Shown here piece by piece: positions 1 through 6,273 of a stretch of DNA of 20,441 bases (the stretch's first letter is position 1; the number at the start of each line of letters is the position of its first letter). Below the pieces are notes generated by a model that was given only the letters and a program-made list of their open reading frames with translations, did not search any database and had not been told where the DNA came from. The position numbers and the translations under genes were made by a program. This stretch comes from a virus: IMG/VR virus record IMGVR_UViG_3300002100_000002, positions 1 through 20,441 of that record. The stretch is one strand, 5' to 3'.

Positions 1-361
1 CGGGATAAGTGATCGTTAAGCCTGAGAGAAATCCGGTTCCATTATAAATTATATCGCCGGCTACCGGGGTAACTGGCCCCATCTTCCACGAAAAGTTAGT
101 TTTGGCTTTTGCGAGTGTAAAGAGATCGGCCCCTGAAACTGCCCCGCTATCGGGATCAACCATATAATTACCCTCAAAAGGAACGTCAAAGGTTGAGGAT
201 CCAGGGCTTGAACTTGTGCCACACTTTGAAGATGAATTGATTGTATTTGTGGCGAGGGTAAGGCCATTACTTGTTAAACAAACAATCATATCGTAAGACG
301 TTCCCCCGGCGGGATCAATAAAAAGTAATATATCTTTTCCCTGTACTTCGCGTTGTGGCAT
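1..361 (-). CDS. Major tail (tail tube) protein, 3' end cut by window edge
   Basis: The open frame starts at ATG 361 and runs off the left edge, giving 120 visible residues with no stop. It begins MPQREVQGKDILLFIDP and continues with repeated small Ser/Thr/Gly-rich beta-type stretches, a DVPFEGNYMVDPDSG region, an FTLAKAKTNFSWKMGP region and a GTGFLSGLTITYP end. This pattern matches tail tube proteins of siphophages (TP901-1-like major tail protein group), which form the hexameric rings of the tail lumen. The position fits: it is the next structural gene after the gp10-like and DUF3168-like tail-completion genes. It is separated from them by the 440-1149 cassette. No clear promoter is seen directly upstream on the minus strand, so it is probably reached by read-through. 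Assignment is from sequence pattern and gene order, not from a search. Confidence 0.75.
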   Translation of the reverse strand, partial: MPQREVQGKDILLFIDPAGGTSYDMIVCLTSNGLTLATNTINSSSKCGTSSSPGSSTFDVPFEGNYMVDPDSGAVSGADLFTLAKAKTNFSWKMGPVTPVAGDIIYNGTGFLSGLTITYP

Positions 362-409
362 GGTAAATAATTTGAAGTAAAAATAATTATTAGCCTTGCG
401 CCTATTTGA

Positions 410-417
410 TAGCTTTG
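410..417 (+). promoter_or_regulatory. Candidate -7 promoter box (TAGCTTTG)
   Basis: TAGCTTTG matches the Bacteroidota -7 consensus TAnnTTTG and lies 22 bases before the ATG of the plus-strand gene at 440. No good TTTG element is found about 20 bases further upstream, so only half of the promoter is supported. A GAGG stretch just before the ATG could act as a weak ribosome binding site. Confidence 0.45.
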
Positions 418-439
418 TATAAACTATTATCTTAGAGGT

Positions 440-796
440 ATGATAAAAGCAAATGAATTAAGGATCGGGAATTTAGTAAATACAAAATACGGGATCTTAT
501 CCGTTCATGCCTCAATGTTAGCGGATATTGTGAATAATGGATTTAATGTAAACCCAATCCCTTTAACGCCTGAGATTTTGGAAAGTTGCGGATTTACAAA
601 AGATGAAGAAGAATTGTGCCTACCTGTTGATGATAATTATTCGCTTGTTTGGGATGAGGACGGCGTTTATATTGATTCCTTTGAATCTTTACTTTATGAC
701 AGTAGAATCATTTATCTGCACCAATTACAAAACCTTTATTTCGCTTTAAAGGGCGAAGAATTAGAGGTTAAATTATTGGATCGGGTTTCTCATTAA
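440..796 (+). CDS. Conserved small Bacteroidota phage protein, function unknown
   Basis: A 118-residue protein beginning MIKANELRIGNLVN, with a central PIPLTPEILESCGF stretch and a C-terminal YLHQLQNLYFALKGEEL segment. I recognise this layout (MxANELRIGN..., PLTPE.L...GF, YLHQLQNLYFALTGEEL) from many small proteins in Bacteroidota phages and prophages; no function is known to me. No membrane segment or catalytic motif is visible. It is on the opposite strand from the surrounding late genes, has its own candidate -7 box, and ends 24 bases inside the convergent 59-aa gene. It therefore looks like a separately expressed accessory gene inserted in the tail region. Confidence 0.85.
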   Translation: MIKANELRIGNLVNTKYGILSVHASMLADIVNNGFNVNPIPLTPEILESCGFTKDEEELCLPVDDNYSLVWDEDGVYIDSFESLLYDSRIIYLHQLQNLYFALKGEELEVKLLDRVSH

Positions 797-952
797 CAGC
801 TTTAAGGCTTCCTTAATTTCTTTTTTTTCGGCTTCGGTAAATTTCAAGGGGTTGCCGCGCCCGTTCTTGCCCCGGATCTTGTGCTTATAGCTTTTGATCT
901 GAGGGCAAAATTTAGGGAAAAATTGATCTGCTTTTATATAGTTGAAGATCAT
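773..952 (-). CDS. Small basic protein (59 aa), function unknown
   Basis: ATG 952 to TAA 773-775 encodes 59 residues: MIFNYIKADQFFPKFC at the start, a basic KSYKHKIRGKNGRGNPLKF centre and a charged helical end (TEAEKKEIKEALKLLM). The ATG overlaps the stop of the upstream gene in an ATGA arrangement (952-949), which is strong evidence for translation by coupling. The basic centre would suit nucleic-acid or acidic-protein binding, but that is inference. The 3' end overlaps the convergent plus-strand gene by 24 bases. I do not recognise a named family. Confidence 0.65.
   Translation of the reverse strand: MIFNYIKADQFFPKFCPQIKSYKHKIRGKNGRGNPLKFTEAEKKEIKEALKLLMRNPIQ
802..828 (+). terminator. Possible weak intrinsic terminator for the 440-796 gene
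   Basis: Six bases after the plus-strand stop, TTAAGG-CTT-CCTTAA can form a 6-bp hairpin with a 3-base loop, followed by TTTC and eight T. The stem is short and AT-rich, and the same bases code for a Glu/Lys-rich stretch of the 59-aa gene on the other strand, so the T-run may simply be Lys codons. Confidence 0.35.
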
Positions 953-1149
953 AATTTTAGCCTTTTAGTTATGGCAAATACTCTATAGTATGGATTTTTA
1001 CTATACAACTCTACAAACCTTTCTTTCAAGTAACAGGTAAAGGTTAAATCATTAAATCCGTTATCAGGAACAACTATTTTAAAATATCCGGCCTTTATTC
1101 TTGCGTCTATTATTTTATCGAACTTTTCTGTCGTGTTAAGTGCGTTCAT
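949..1149 (-). CDS. Small protein (66 aa), function unknown, first gene of an accessory unit
   Basis: I take ATG 1149 as the start (MNALNTTEKFDKIIDAR...), giving 66 residues. The frame is open to a TTG at 1188, but that codon lies inside the promoter described at 1154-1185 and would make the -7 box coding, so the longer form is unlikely. The ATG is only four bases from the -7 box, so the mRNA may be leaderless or nearly so. The protein is mixed alpha/beta with a KVVPDNGFNDLTF-like middle and a basic C-terminus (AITKRLKL). No known domain is recognised. It is coupled to the following 59-aa gene by an ATGA overlap; both form a two-gene unit within the tail region. Confidence 0.6.
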   Translation of the reverse strand: MNALNTTEKFDKIIDARIKAGYFKIVVPDNGFNDLTFTCYLKERFVELYSKNPYYRVFAITKRLKL

Positions 1150-1153
1150 GTAG

Positions 1154-1185
1154 CAAAGATAGTGTAACTTATTGGTTACACCAAA
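1154..1185 (-). promoter_or_regulatory. Bacteroidota promoter with a palindromic operator filling the spacer
   Basis: On the minus strand TTTG (1185-1182) and TATCTTTG (1161-1154) match the -33 (TTTG) and -7 (TAnnTTTG) elements. The 20-base spacer between them (1181-1162) is a perfect inverted repeat, GTGTAAC-N6-GTTACAC. Spacer length is right for this promoter class. A dimeric repressor bound here would cover the space between both promoter elements, so the downstream pair of small genes is probably switched by a phage or host regulator. Confidence 0.7.
1162..1181. repeat. Perfect 7-bp inverted repeat (operator candidate)
   Basis: GTGTAAC, six spacer bases TTATTG, then GTTACAC. The two arms are exact reverse complements. 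The site sits exactly between the two promoter boxes. The size is typical of the DNA site of a dimeric helix-turn-helix repressor; the cognate protein is not in this window. Confidence 0.65.
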
Positions 1186-1223
1186 CAAAAGGCAAAGTAT
1201 TTTAAAAATATATTTTAGGGGGC

Positions 1224-1661
1224 TTATTGCTGAAAGATCCTATGTTTAAAAGTTAACACCCGATCCACATACTCCCGCGTACCTTGTATGTTATAATTCT
1301 GAACTAAATCTGAGGCGAGTTTTGTATCTACGAGTTGAAGATTATCGGCGCTCATATCGGGCCTGTTTTGCGCGTTAGGATAAAGGGCGGTGAGTACCAT
1401 CCCGGCGATTGCGTCCGTTGCTGCGCCGTCGTTATATTTATCCCGGAAAGTATGTATAGTAACTCTTACACTTGTATCGGTATCGATATTTTGTTTACTG
1501 GAAAGATCGTCGCTAGAGATCCCGCCGAATACTAAATAATTATCGTCGGCTATATCATCGGGGGCCTTTTGATAAAATACTTTCAGGGGTAAGCTATTGT
1601 AAGTTAAGGCGCTTAATGCAGAATAATATATTTTTCTTATCGGGTAGTTTACATCACGCAT
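1224..1661 (-). CDS. Tail completion protein, DUF3168-like (tail terminator family)
   Basis: 145 residues. It begins MRDVNYPIRKIYYSALSAL, a helix followed by LPLKVFYQKAPDD, then an NYLVFGGISSDDLSSK strand-turn and VRVTIHTFRDKYNDGAATDAIAGMVLTALYP. This order of N-terminal helix, 'inputs' strand, conserved Y-V-x-G turn and an amphipathic helix near residue 80-95 is that of DUF3168/HK97-gp10-neighbour tail completion proteins, which cap or terminate the tail tube at the neck. Its place directly after the gp10-like gene, with an 8-base overlap (1654-1661), supports this. The ATG start is clear. No other domain is seen. The family call rests on pattern and synteny. Confidence 0.7.
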   Translation of the reverse strand: MRDVNYPIRKIYYSALSALTYNSLPLKVFYQKAPDDIADDNYLVFGGISSDDLSSKQNIDTDTSVRVTIHTFRDKYNDGAATDAIAGMVLTALYPNAQNRPDMSADNLQLVDTKLASDLVQNYNIQGTREYVDRVLTFKHRIFQQ

Positions 1662-2226
1662 TTAGTCGTTTTTTAAGTTCGTTTAATTGGTGGGTTACTG
1701 CCGGGTATAAATACGGCTGCGCTTTAATACCGTTCCTTAAAATATGTAAAGCGATACCATAAGCCGCCTGCCTCATTGCCCGTAAAGAATCCTGAGACTT
1801 GGAAGTTTTACCGGATTTTGTTTTTGTTCCTGCGATCCCTTTTCTTAGTACCCATTCGGTAATATGTTTTATAAAATCGTCCATACTTCCGCCGGTGCCT
1901 CCCTTAAAAGTTGCGGCGTAAGCCTGCCATGTTGCGGGTAAACTTGCTACATAAGCGGCGGCAAATCTCCTGGTTCCAAATTCCACGTAAGCGGCATAAT
2001 TACAAGCTACTACAATACTGGTTCTTAATGCCTGCACCGTCGGCGGTTCATAACCTATTTTACCCCTGAGAAATCCCTCATCTATCGGGCTTAATCTTTT
2101 GGCTTCTGCTACGGCGTCCTGCCCGAATTTATTTAACTCATCCTTTATTTTTAATTCCACGTCTTTACGCGCGGTGTTTAGCTTCGCCTCAACTTTGGTA
2201 ACATCTATTTTTAAGGTAAACGGCAT
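1654..2226 (-). CDS. HK97 gp10-like neck/tail-completion protein
   Basis: 190 residues. The N-terminus is a long charged helix (VEAKLNTARKDVELKIKDELNKFGQDAVAEAKRL), followed by the family signature SPIDEGFLRGKI...ALRTSIVVACNYAAYVEFGTRRF (about residues 46-90), where 'SP.d.G.L...I...Y..yvEfGT' is the conserved core of HK97-gp10. The C-terminus has the usual QPYLYPAVTHQLNELKKRL helix. The segment at about 90-150 is a Gly/Lys/Ser-rich insertion typical of longer members. These proteins link the head-tail connector to the tail and are needed for joining. Flanking genes are connector and DUF3168-like genes, in the standard order. Confidence 0.88.
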   Translation of the reverse strand: MPFTLKIDVTKVEAKLNTARKDVELKIKDELNKFGQDAVAEAKRLSPIDEGFLRGKIGYEPPTVQALRTSIVVACNYAAYVEFGTRRFAAAYVASLPATWQAYAATFKGGTGGSMDDFIKHITEWVLRKGIAGTKTKSGKTSKSQDSLRAMRQAAYGIALHILRNGIKAQPYLYPAVTHQLNELKKRLNA

Positions 2227-2227
2227 T

Positions 2228-2608
2228 TTAAGCGAGTCTTATTTTTACCGCTCCTGCGGTGTGATACAGTCCACCAATAGGGATTAACCCGGTTGCGGCG
2301 GCGGCATCACTAGCATAATCGCTGAGAGGGTTAACAAGTGCCGGCGCTAAATAAAACACTTGCGCTTTTAATAATAAAATCCTTTCCGGGATCGTGCCGG
2401 CCTGCGTTACGCCGTTTATCTGTATAGTATCGGCGGCGCTTATTCCCTCCGAAAAATAAGGCTCCTGCAAAGAGAATGTTACTGAGGTATCATTTACCTG
2501 GATAGAATGTTTACTATCTCCCTGCGTGGTGCGCGTCCAGGTTCCTTTTGTTGATCCATTAATTAAAAGAGAGAACGTTGTGCCGGTTGTTGTAAAATTG
2601 TATGTCAT
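2228..2608 (-). CDS. Structural-looking phage protein, function unknown (126 aa)
   Basis: I use ATG 2608 (MTYNFTTTGTTFSLLING), two bases after the stop of the head-closure gene. An upstream in-frame ATG at 2662 would lie inside that gene and is less likely. Residues 1-85 look all-beta: short strands with Thr/Ser/Gly turns, including TWTRTTQGDSKHSIQVNDTSVTFSL. The end, about residues 95-126 (SDYASDAAAATGLIPIGGLYHTAGAVKIRLA), resembles a short motif (DAAAA.GG.P.GGLYR...VKIR) that I have seen at the ends of many phage proteins. It lies between head-closure and gp10-like genes, so a neck or decoration role is possible, but I cannot name the family. Confidence 0.75.
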   Translation of the reverse strand: MTYNFTTTGTTFSLLINGSTKGTWTRTTQGDSKHSIQVNDTSVTFSLQEPYFSEGISAADTIQINGVTQAGTIPERILLLKAQVFYLAPALVNPLSDYASDAAAATGLIPIGGLYHTAGAVKIRLA

Positions 2609-2610
2609 AT

Positions 2611-3213
2611 TTAAAAATATTGTATTAAAGTATGCTCCCCTGGTTCGTAAGGAATACTCCAAAGGAAATTACCAGTTACCGAATTATATAAAACTTCCTT
2701 TGCGAGTGCTGAGGGTGTGCCGCTAAGTAATACCGCAAACTCAATCCCATCTTTAAAGGCGCCGATAATAGTTTTATTCCTGAGATCCGGGCTAGCTGTT
2801 TGCGTAAAATTATCCTCTCCCCCTATCCCGTAATAATCAAATGTCCTGAGTAGTGTAATAATAGAAACATCTTTGAGCGTGTCAACGCTTGCATCTATTG
2901 TCGAACATCTGCAGGAACAATATTTGCGCGCTCCCTCATCTTCAAAAGAGATCGAATTTATTCTCAGCCGCTTATCGTCGTAATCTATCGTAAAATTAGA
3001 TCCTACTTTACGCGATCTTTCGTAGCGGAATGTTATTTTGTAGTCATAGTTCCAAACTTGCTGTTCCTCTGATATAAACGGTTGCCCGTTCCTGGTTTCA
3101 ACTTTGGCCCAAATAGGATAACTTAAAACCTGGATCGCGGAAGATCCGCCGCCGGTGTCCTGTAAAGAGGTCCAGGATTTAACCGTAACCCTTCTATTCA
3201 TTTCGCCTATCAT
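2611..3213 (-). CDS. Head-closure / head-tail adaptor protein (gp16-like) with extra C-terminal domain
   Basis: 200 residues. Residues 1-115 have the pattern of the phage head-tail joining family (SPP1 gp16/HK97 gp7 type): MNRRVTVKSWTSLQDTGGG, then SYPIWAKVETRNGQPF, YDYKITFRYERSRKV and DYDDKRLRINSISFEDEGARKYCSCRC. This ends the usual 105-115-residue protein. Here about 85 more residues follow: FDYYGIGGEDNFTQTASPDLRNKTIIGAFKDGIEFAVL..., then EVLYNSVTGNFLWSIPYEPGEHTLIQYF. That part reads as a small beta domain repeated in structural proteins of Bacteroidota phages. ATG 3213 overlaps the upstream stop (ATGA); MNRR at 3201 is an alternative start. The core is expected to close the portal channel. 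Confidence 0.8.
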   Translation of the reverse strand: MIGEMNRRVTVKSWTSLQDTGGGSSAIQVLSYPIWAKVETRNGQPFISEEQQVWNYDYKITFRYERSRKVGSNFTIDYDDKRLRINSISFEDEGARKYCSCRCSTIDASVDTLKDVSIITLLRTFDYYGIGGEDNFTQTASPDLRNKTIIGAFKDGIEFAVLLSGTPSALAKEVLYNSVTGNFLWSIPYEPGEHTLIQYF

Positions 3214-3776
3214 ACTTTACGTAAAGGTTTTAAATATATAAGCGTTTCCAGGCTTAAAGATTGGGCTTTCTTAGTATCTCCCCGGTTCTCATACATAAAA
3301 GCTATTTGACAAAGTAAAGCGGTCCTGAGATCTTCGGGGAGAGTAGCATAACCGGCGTTATAAACTACCTCAATATCTCCGGTATATTCATCCCTTAAAT
3401 TGTAATCATTTATTACTGTGCCGTCGGTATCTTTAATACTTGTTATGGGATCTACTACCGGGCCGTAAGGGAGATTAAAATTACCTAATCCGTTATGAAT
3501 AGTTGCGGTAACTATCCGGGTAATAAAAGATAGATTTACGTAAGTTTCGCAAGCGATCCGGGCGGCTTTTATCAGCCTGGTAATTAAAGTATCGTCGTCG
3601 GGAACATCAATTTTACACCAATCTTTTGCCTCCTGTAAATTTACGGGTTCGGTAGTCGCTTCGCCTGAGAAAACGGGGCGATCAATTACCGCGTTATAAG
3701 CTGTGCCGGGGGCGTTTAGGATCGTTACCGAATTAGTCCGCACATTAATTGAATCTTCATAAAAATACTGTGGCAT
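3210..3776 (-). CDS. gp6-like head-tail connector protein
   Basis: 188 residues. The segment at about 38-80, TEPVNLQEAKDWCKIDVPDDDTLITRLIKAARIACETYVNLSF, is the hallmark of the HK97 gp6/SPP1 gp15 connector family ('a...hl..d...dd..i..li.aAr...e...'). It is followed by a beta region (VTATIHNGLGNFNLPYGPVVDPITSIKD), DIEVVYNAGYATLPEDLRTALLCQIAFMYENRGD, also typical. The first 35 residues are a beta-rich extension. The protein forms a ring under the portal. The start ATG 3776 directly follows the 78-aa gene's stop, and the 3' end overlaps the head-closure gene by four bases (ATGA). Confidence 0.87.
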   Translation of the reverse strand: MPQYFYEDSINVRTNSVTILNAPGTAYNAVIDRPVFSGEATTEPVNLQEAKDWCKIDVPDDDTLITRLIKAARIACETYVNLSFITRIVTATIHNGLGNFNLPYGPVVDPITSIKDTDGTVINDYNLRDEYTGDIEVVYNAGYATLPEDLRTALLCQIAFMYENRGDTKKAQSLSLETLIYLKPLRKV

Positions 3777-4013
3777 TTACTTTGTTTTTTTAGAGTTAGC
3801 CGTAATATCTTTTCCTTTAACGGTTGCCCCGGGCCTGGTTTCAACTTTTTCTTTTTCTCCCTTATGCTCTACCTTTTCGGGCGCTGCTTTACCTTCTTTC
3901 TTTTCTCCTATGGCTTCCGCTATTCCCATACTAATTAAATAGGCGGCTCTTTCTTCCTCCACATCTACCGTTCCTTTATAAACGTGGTGAGGTTTAATAA
4001 TTTTTACTTTCAT
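3777..4013 (-). CDS. Small conserved phage protein between capsid and connector genes
   Basis: 78 residues. The first 40 (MKVKIIKPHHVYKGTVDVEEERAAYLISMGIAEAIGEKK) match a short fold common in phages at this position: a strand, a 'd...e..a.yLi..G.Ae' helix and an acidic end. The rest is a Lys/Glu-rich disordered tail. Function is unknown; it sits just after the capsid gene and its terminator, so its transcription probably depends on read-through. The unusual feature is the highly charged C-terminal half (EKVEHKGEKEKVETRPG). Confidence 0.8.
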   Translation of the reverse strand: MKVKIIKPHHVYKGTVDVEEERAAYLISMGIAEAIGEKKEGKAAPEKVEHKGEKEKVETRPGATVKGKDITANSKKTK

Positions 4014-4024
4014 TTCGTTAATGG

Positions 4025-4062
4025 TTTAAAAAAAGCCGGGTAGATTTTACCCTATCCGGCTT
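4025..4062 (-). terminator. Intrinsic terminator downstream of the major capsid gene
   Basis: Read on the minus strand, AAGCCGGATAG pairs with CTACCCGGCTT around an 8-base loop (GGTAAAAT), with one A-C mismatch in 11 base pairs, and is followed directly by a run of T. It lies in the 84-base gap between the capsid stop (4098) and the next start (4013), the longest gap between consecutive minus-strand late genes outside the cassettes. It probably reduces, rather than ends, expression of the genes that follow. Confidence 0.85.
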
Positions 4063-4097
4063 CACTTTTTCTAAAACATGAAAACAACTACTGATTT

Positions 4098-5486
4098 TTA
4101 AGCTACATTACCAAAATCACCGTAAATGAAATAGTCCGTACCAAATACGGGTAAAGCAACGGTTTCTTCGATCCTGATAGTAACTTTATTTTCGCGAACG
4201 TTTGTGCCGTCCTGCTCAAAAAATTCAAGTTTCATACCTTCCTGGATCAGTAACTGAGCGCCCTGGCGGAAATCTCCTACTATGAATTTATCTACTGTCA
4301 TAGCTGTAGTATGAACAACAGGAATACCAAGTACGCGCAATGTTCCGCTAGCATCTACGGTAATAATTGCGGGTAAATTATATTCTCCTGATCCTACGGC
4401 TTTATTCAGCAATAAATTATAGTAATCGGACGGGCGTACCACGATCCCGGTAGCTTCTCTTTCAAGTTCTTCCAGTTGGCTTATTGCCTGCACTAATTGC
4501 TCAATATCAATCGTTCCGGCTCCTGTGGCGGCGGTAAAATTACCGGCTGTTAAGATACCCTTCAAATTGGGGCTAACTCCATCACCTGAAAGTATCTGAG
4601 CATCTTCAACGTTAAGTAATTTTTCAGGTAATTTATTTTGAATGAAAGAAATAAACCCGGGAATGTTATTCATAGCCTTGCGGGTTACTCTCATCCATCC
4701 GGCAATGGTTTCGATTTTTACGGAAGCCTCTACCAGGTCTAAATCAATTTGCGGCTTTAATGCACCCTCGGCAACGGGAGCGATCGCACCTTCACCCGGA
4801 CCGTTTTCGCGCATAAATACATACTCTGTGCCGGGGCCTAAATTACCAGTCGGTAAAATATCCCTTAAATGTGTTTTGCGGTTCGGGGCAACAATAATGC
4901 CTGAACGTATTGCGGTGAGGCCGCGGGTTCCGCCGGTGTAATTTGCTACTGATACATCTCCTACGGCTTTAAGTTCAATTACAAAATCTTTGCGTCCGTT
5001 ATCCTTACGGGCCATTTTTTCAATATCATCAGTATGTTTTTCAAGTGCTTCCTTTAATTGTTGGTCGAAAGATTTTGCTTCCTGCGGCGCCTGTTTGCCT
5101 TGCCTCTTTACGTTAATGTCGATCATATCAGCCTGGCGTATAACGGCGGCTAAATCATCTTTGATCGCTTTTAATTCGGCTGCGGTAACTTCCGGCTTAA
5201 CTGATTTAAGGTCCTCTATCGCCTGGTTAACTGCTTTTATTTTTTCGTCAAACCTTGCATCTGCTTTGGTTTCCATTGTGGCCTCTAAGCCTGTTTTTAT
5301 TTCATTCAGTTCCTTTAGCAAATCTGCTGAGGTCTGAATTTCTTTTGTGTCGCCGTCTGTTTTGTACGCTGCATAACCTTGTTGATCTATGCCCCAAAAA
5401 CGCCGGCTTTTAATTTTGGGTAAATGCCCGTAAGTTTTTGCCTGAAACAAAAACGGGGCAAGCATTAAAAGAATTGAATTATTCAT
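4098..5486 (-). CDS. HK97-fold major capsid protein with N-terminal scaffold (delta) domain
   Basis: 462 residues. Residues about 45-125 are a predicted coiled coil (LLKELNEIKTGLEATMETKADARFDEKIKAVNQAIEDLKS...), the delta domain that acts as built-in scaffold and is normally removed by the prohead protease encoded just upstream. The mature capsid region starts roughly at 165-185: GLTAIRSGIIVAPNRKTHLRDILPTGNLGPG, then EGALKPQIDLDLVEASVKIETIAGWMRVTRKAMNNIPGF, AQILSGDGVSPNLKGILTAGNF and the C-terminal VGDFRQGAQLLIQEGMKLEFF. These are Phage_capsid family features. ATG 5486 is one base from the protease stop. Odd: the first 15 residues are strongly hydrophobic (MNNSILLMLAPFLFQ), unusual for a delta domain. 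An intrinsic terminator follows. Confidence 0.95.
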   Translation of the reverse strand: MNNSILLMLAPFLFQAKTYGHLPKIKSRRFWGIDQQGYAAYKTDGDTKEIQTSADLLKELNEIKTGLEATMETKADARFDEKIKAVNQAIEDLKSVKPEVTAAELKAIKDDLAAVIRQADMIDINVKRQGKQAPQEAKSFDQQLKEALEKHTDDIEKMARKDNGRKDFVIELKAVGDVSVANYTGGTRGLTAIRSGIIVAPNRKTHLRDILPTGNLGPGTEYVFMRENGPGEGAIAPVAEGALKPQIDLDLVEASVKIETIAGWMRVTRKAMNNIPGFISFIQNKLPEKLLNVEDAQILSGDGVSPNLKGILTAGNFTAATGAGTIDIEQLVQAISQLEELEREATGIVVRPSDYYNLLLNKAVGSGEYNLPAIITVDASGTLRVLGIPVVHTTAMTVDKFIVGDFRQGAQLLIQEGMKLEFFEQDGTNVRENKVTIRIEETVALPVFGTDYFIYGDFGNVA

Positions 5487-5487
5487 T

Positions 5488-6189
5488 TTACTGAAGTATT
5501 AAAGATTTTTTAAATATTGTGAGTGTTTCTTTAATTCCTTCCGGCAATGTGGCGGCCTTTTTTTCAGGCTCCGGCGTTGTGGTTTGTGAAATATTAAGAA
5601 TGTATTGCGTTAGTCGGTGTGCTTTTATTTCCAGGGCCTCAAATATTTCCTCATGCTCATAATCCCCGTTCCTGATCGCTTTTATTGTTGTGTTTAGTTT
5701 TTCGGCGGCTTCCGTTTGGCTCATGCTCTTTATACCTGTAGTTCCGGCCATTTCATTAGCCCCCCATGTAACCGTTGATCCCTCCCATAACTTTAATTCC
5801 GTTAGTTCCCGGTAGTTTTTACGGTCCTGCTTTTTTACGGTTTGAAATCCAATAGAATGTTCATCTATTGCCCCATCCCGGTAAAGTTTTATTGCGTCGG
5901 CGCCCCATGTACTTTCAGTTATGGTTGAATCGAAAAAAAGGCCGTCTTTATCTTGGCTGATAATTAATCTTCCTTTGGAAGTTCCCGACAGGGGCCGCGT
6001 GGGATCGTGTTGATAGAGGTGTTTAAGCCTTAAGTAATTCTCTTTAAGGGATTTTGTAAAGGCTCCCGGCATTATCATATCTAAATCTGAATCTATATTC
6101 CCGAATTTAGAAAAGTAGCCTAAAACGCGGCCCTTCTTTTCGTCAATATCCTTTAACTCAAACTCTGAAATAATACTTTTAGTTTCCAT
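5488..6189 (-). CDS. Prohead protease (HK97 gp4 family, peptidase U35/S78)
   Basis: 233 residues. The protein starts with the typical ELKDIDEKKGRVLGYFSKFGNIDSDLDMIMPGAF segment (about 11-44). It has the catalytic histidine in LYQHD (H61) and the nucleophile in EHSIGF (S112), with H111 adjacent. After about residue 150 comes a Lys/Glu-rich tail, often self-cleaved in this family. It processes the delta domain of the capsid protein during head maturation. Gene order MuF, protease, capsid is standard, but here the MuF gene is separated from it by the plus-strand cassette. A weak minus-strand -7-like box (TAATTTTG, 6233-6226) lies 37 bases upstream and could restart transcription. Confidence 0.93.
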   Translation of the reverse strand: METKSIISEFELKDIDEKKGRVLGYFSKFGNIDSDLDMIMPGAFTKSLKENYLRLKHLYQHDPTRPLSGTSKGRLIISQDKDGLFFDSTITESTWGADAIKLYRDGAIDEHSIGFQTVKKQDRKNYRELTELKLWEGSTVTWGANEMAGTTGIKSMSQTEAAEKLNTTIKAIRNGDYEHEEIFEALEIKAHRLTQYILNISQTTTPEPEKKAATLPEGIKETLTIFKKSLILQ

Positions 6190-6225
6190 CTACAATTAAA
6201 TATTAAATATTTACTACATTAGCAA

Positions 6226-6233
6226 CAAAATTA
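6226..6233 (-). promoter_or_regulatory. Weak candidate -7 box (TAATTTTG) before the protease gene
   Basis: TAATTTTG fits TAnnTTTG and lies in the 84-base AT-rich gap between the divergent protease (6189) and 6274 genes. No TTTG element is present at the right distance upstream. If used, it would restart the capsid genes after the inserted plus-strand cassette. Confidence 0.25.
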
Positions 6234-6273
6234 AAGTGTTACCTTGCGTTAATCGTATAGTTTATACAGTTCT

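Noticed and set aside
949-1188. Longer form of the 66-aa protein starting at TTG 1188
   Set aside because: The extra codons coincide with the promoter boxes and palindrome, and an ATG lies just after the -7 box.
4642-5337. Long plus-strand open frames opposite the capsid gene
   Set aside because: They mirror the strongly conserved capsid and coiled-coil coding frame and give low-complexity products without motifs.
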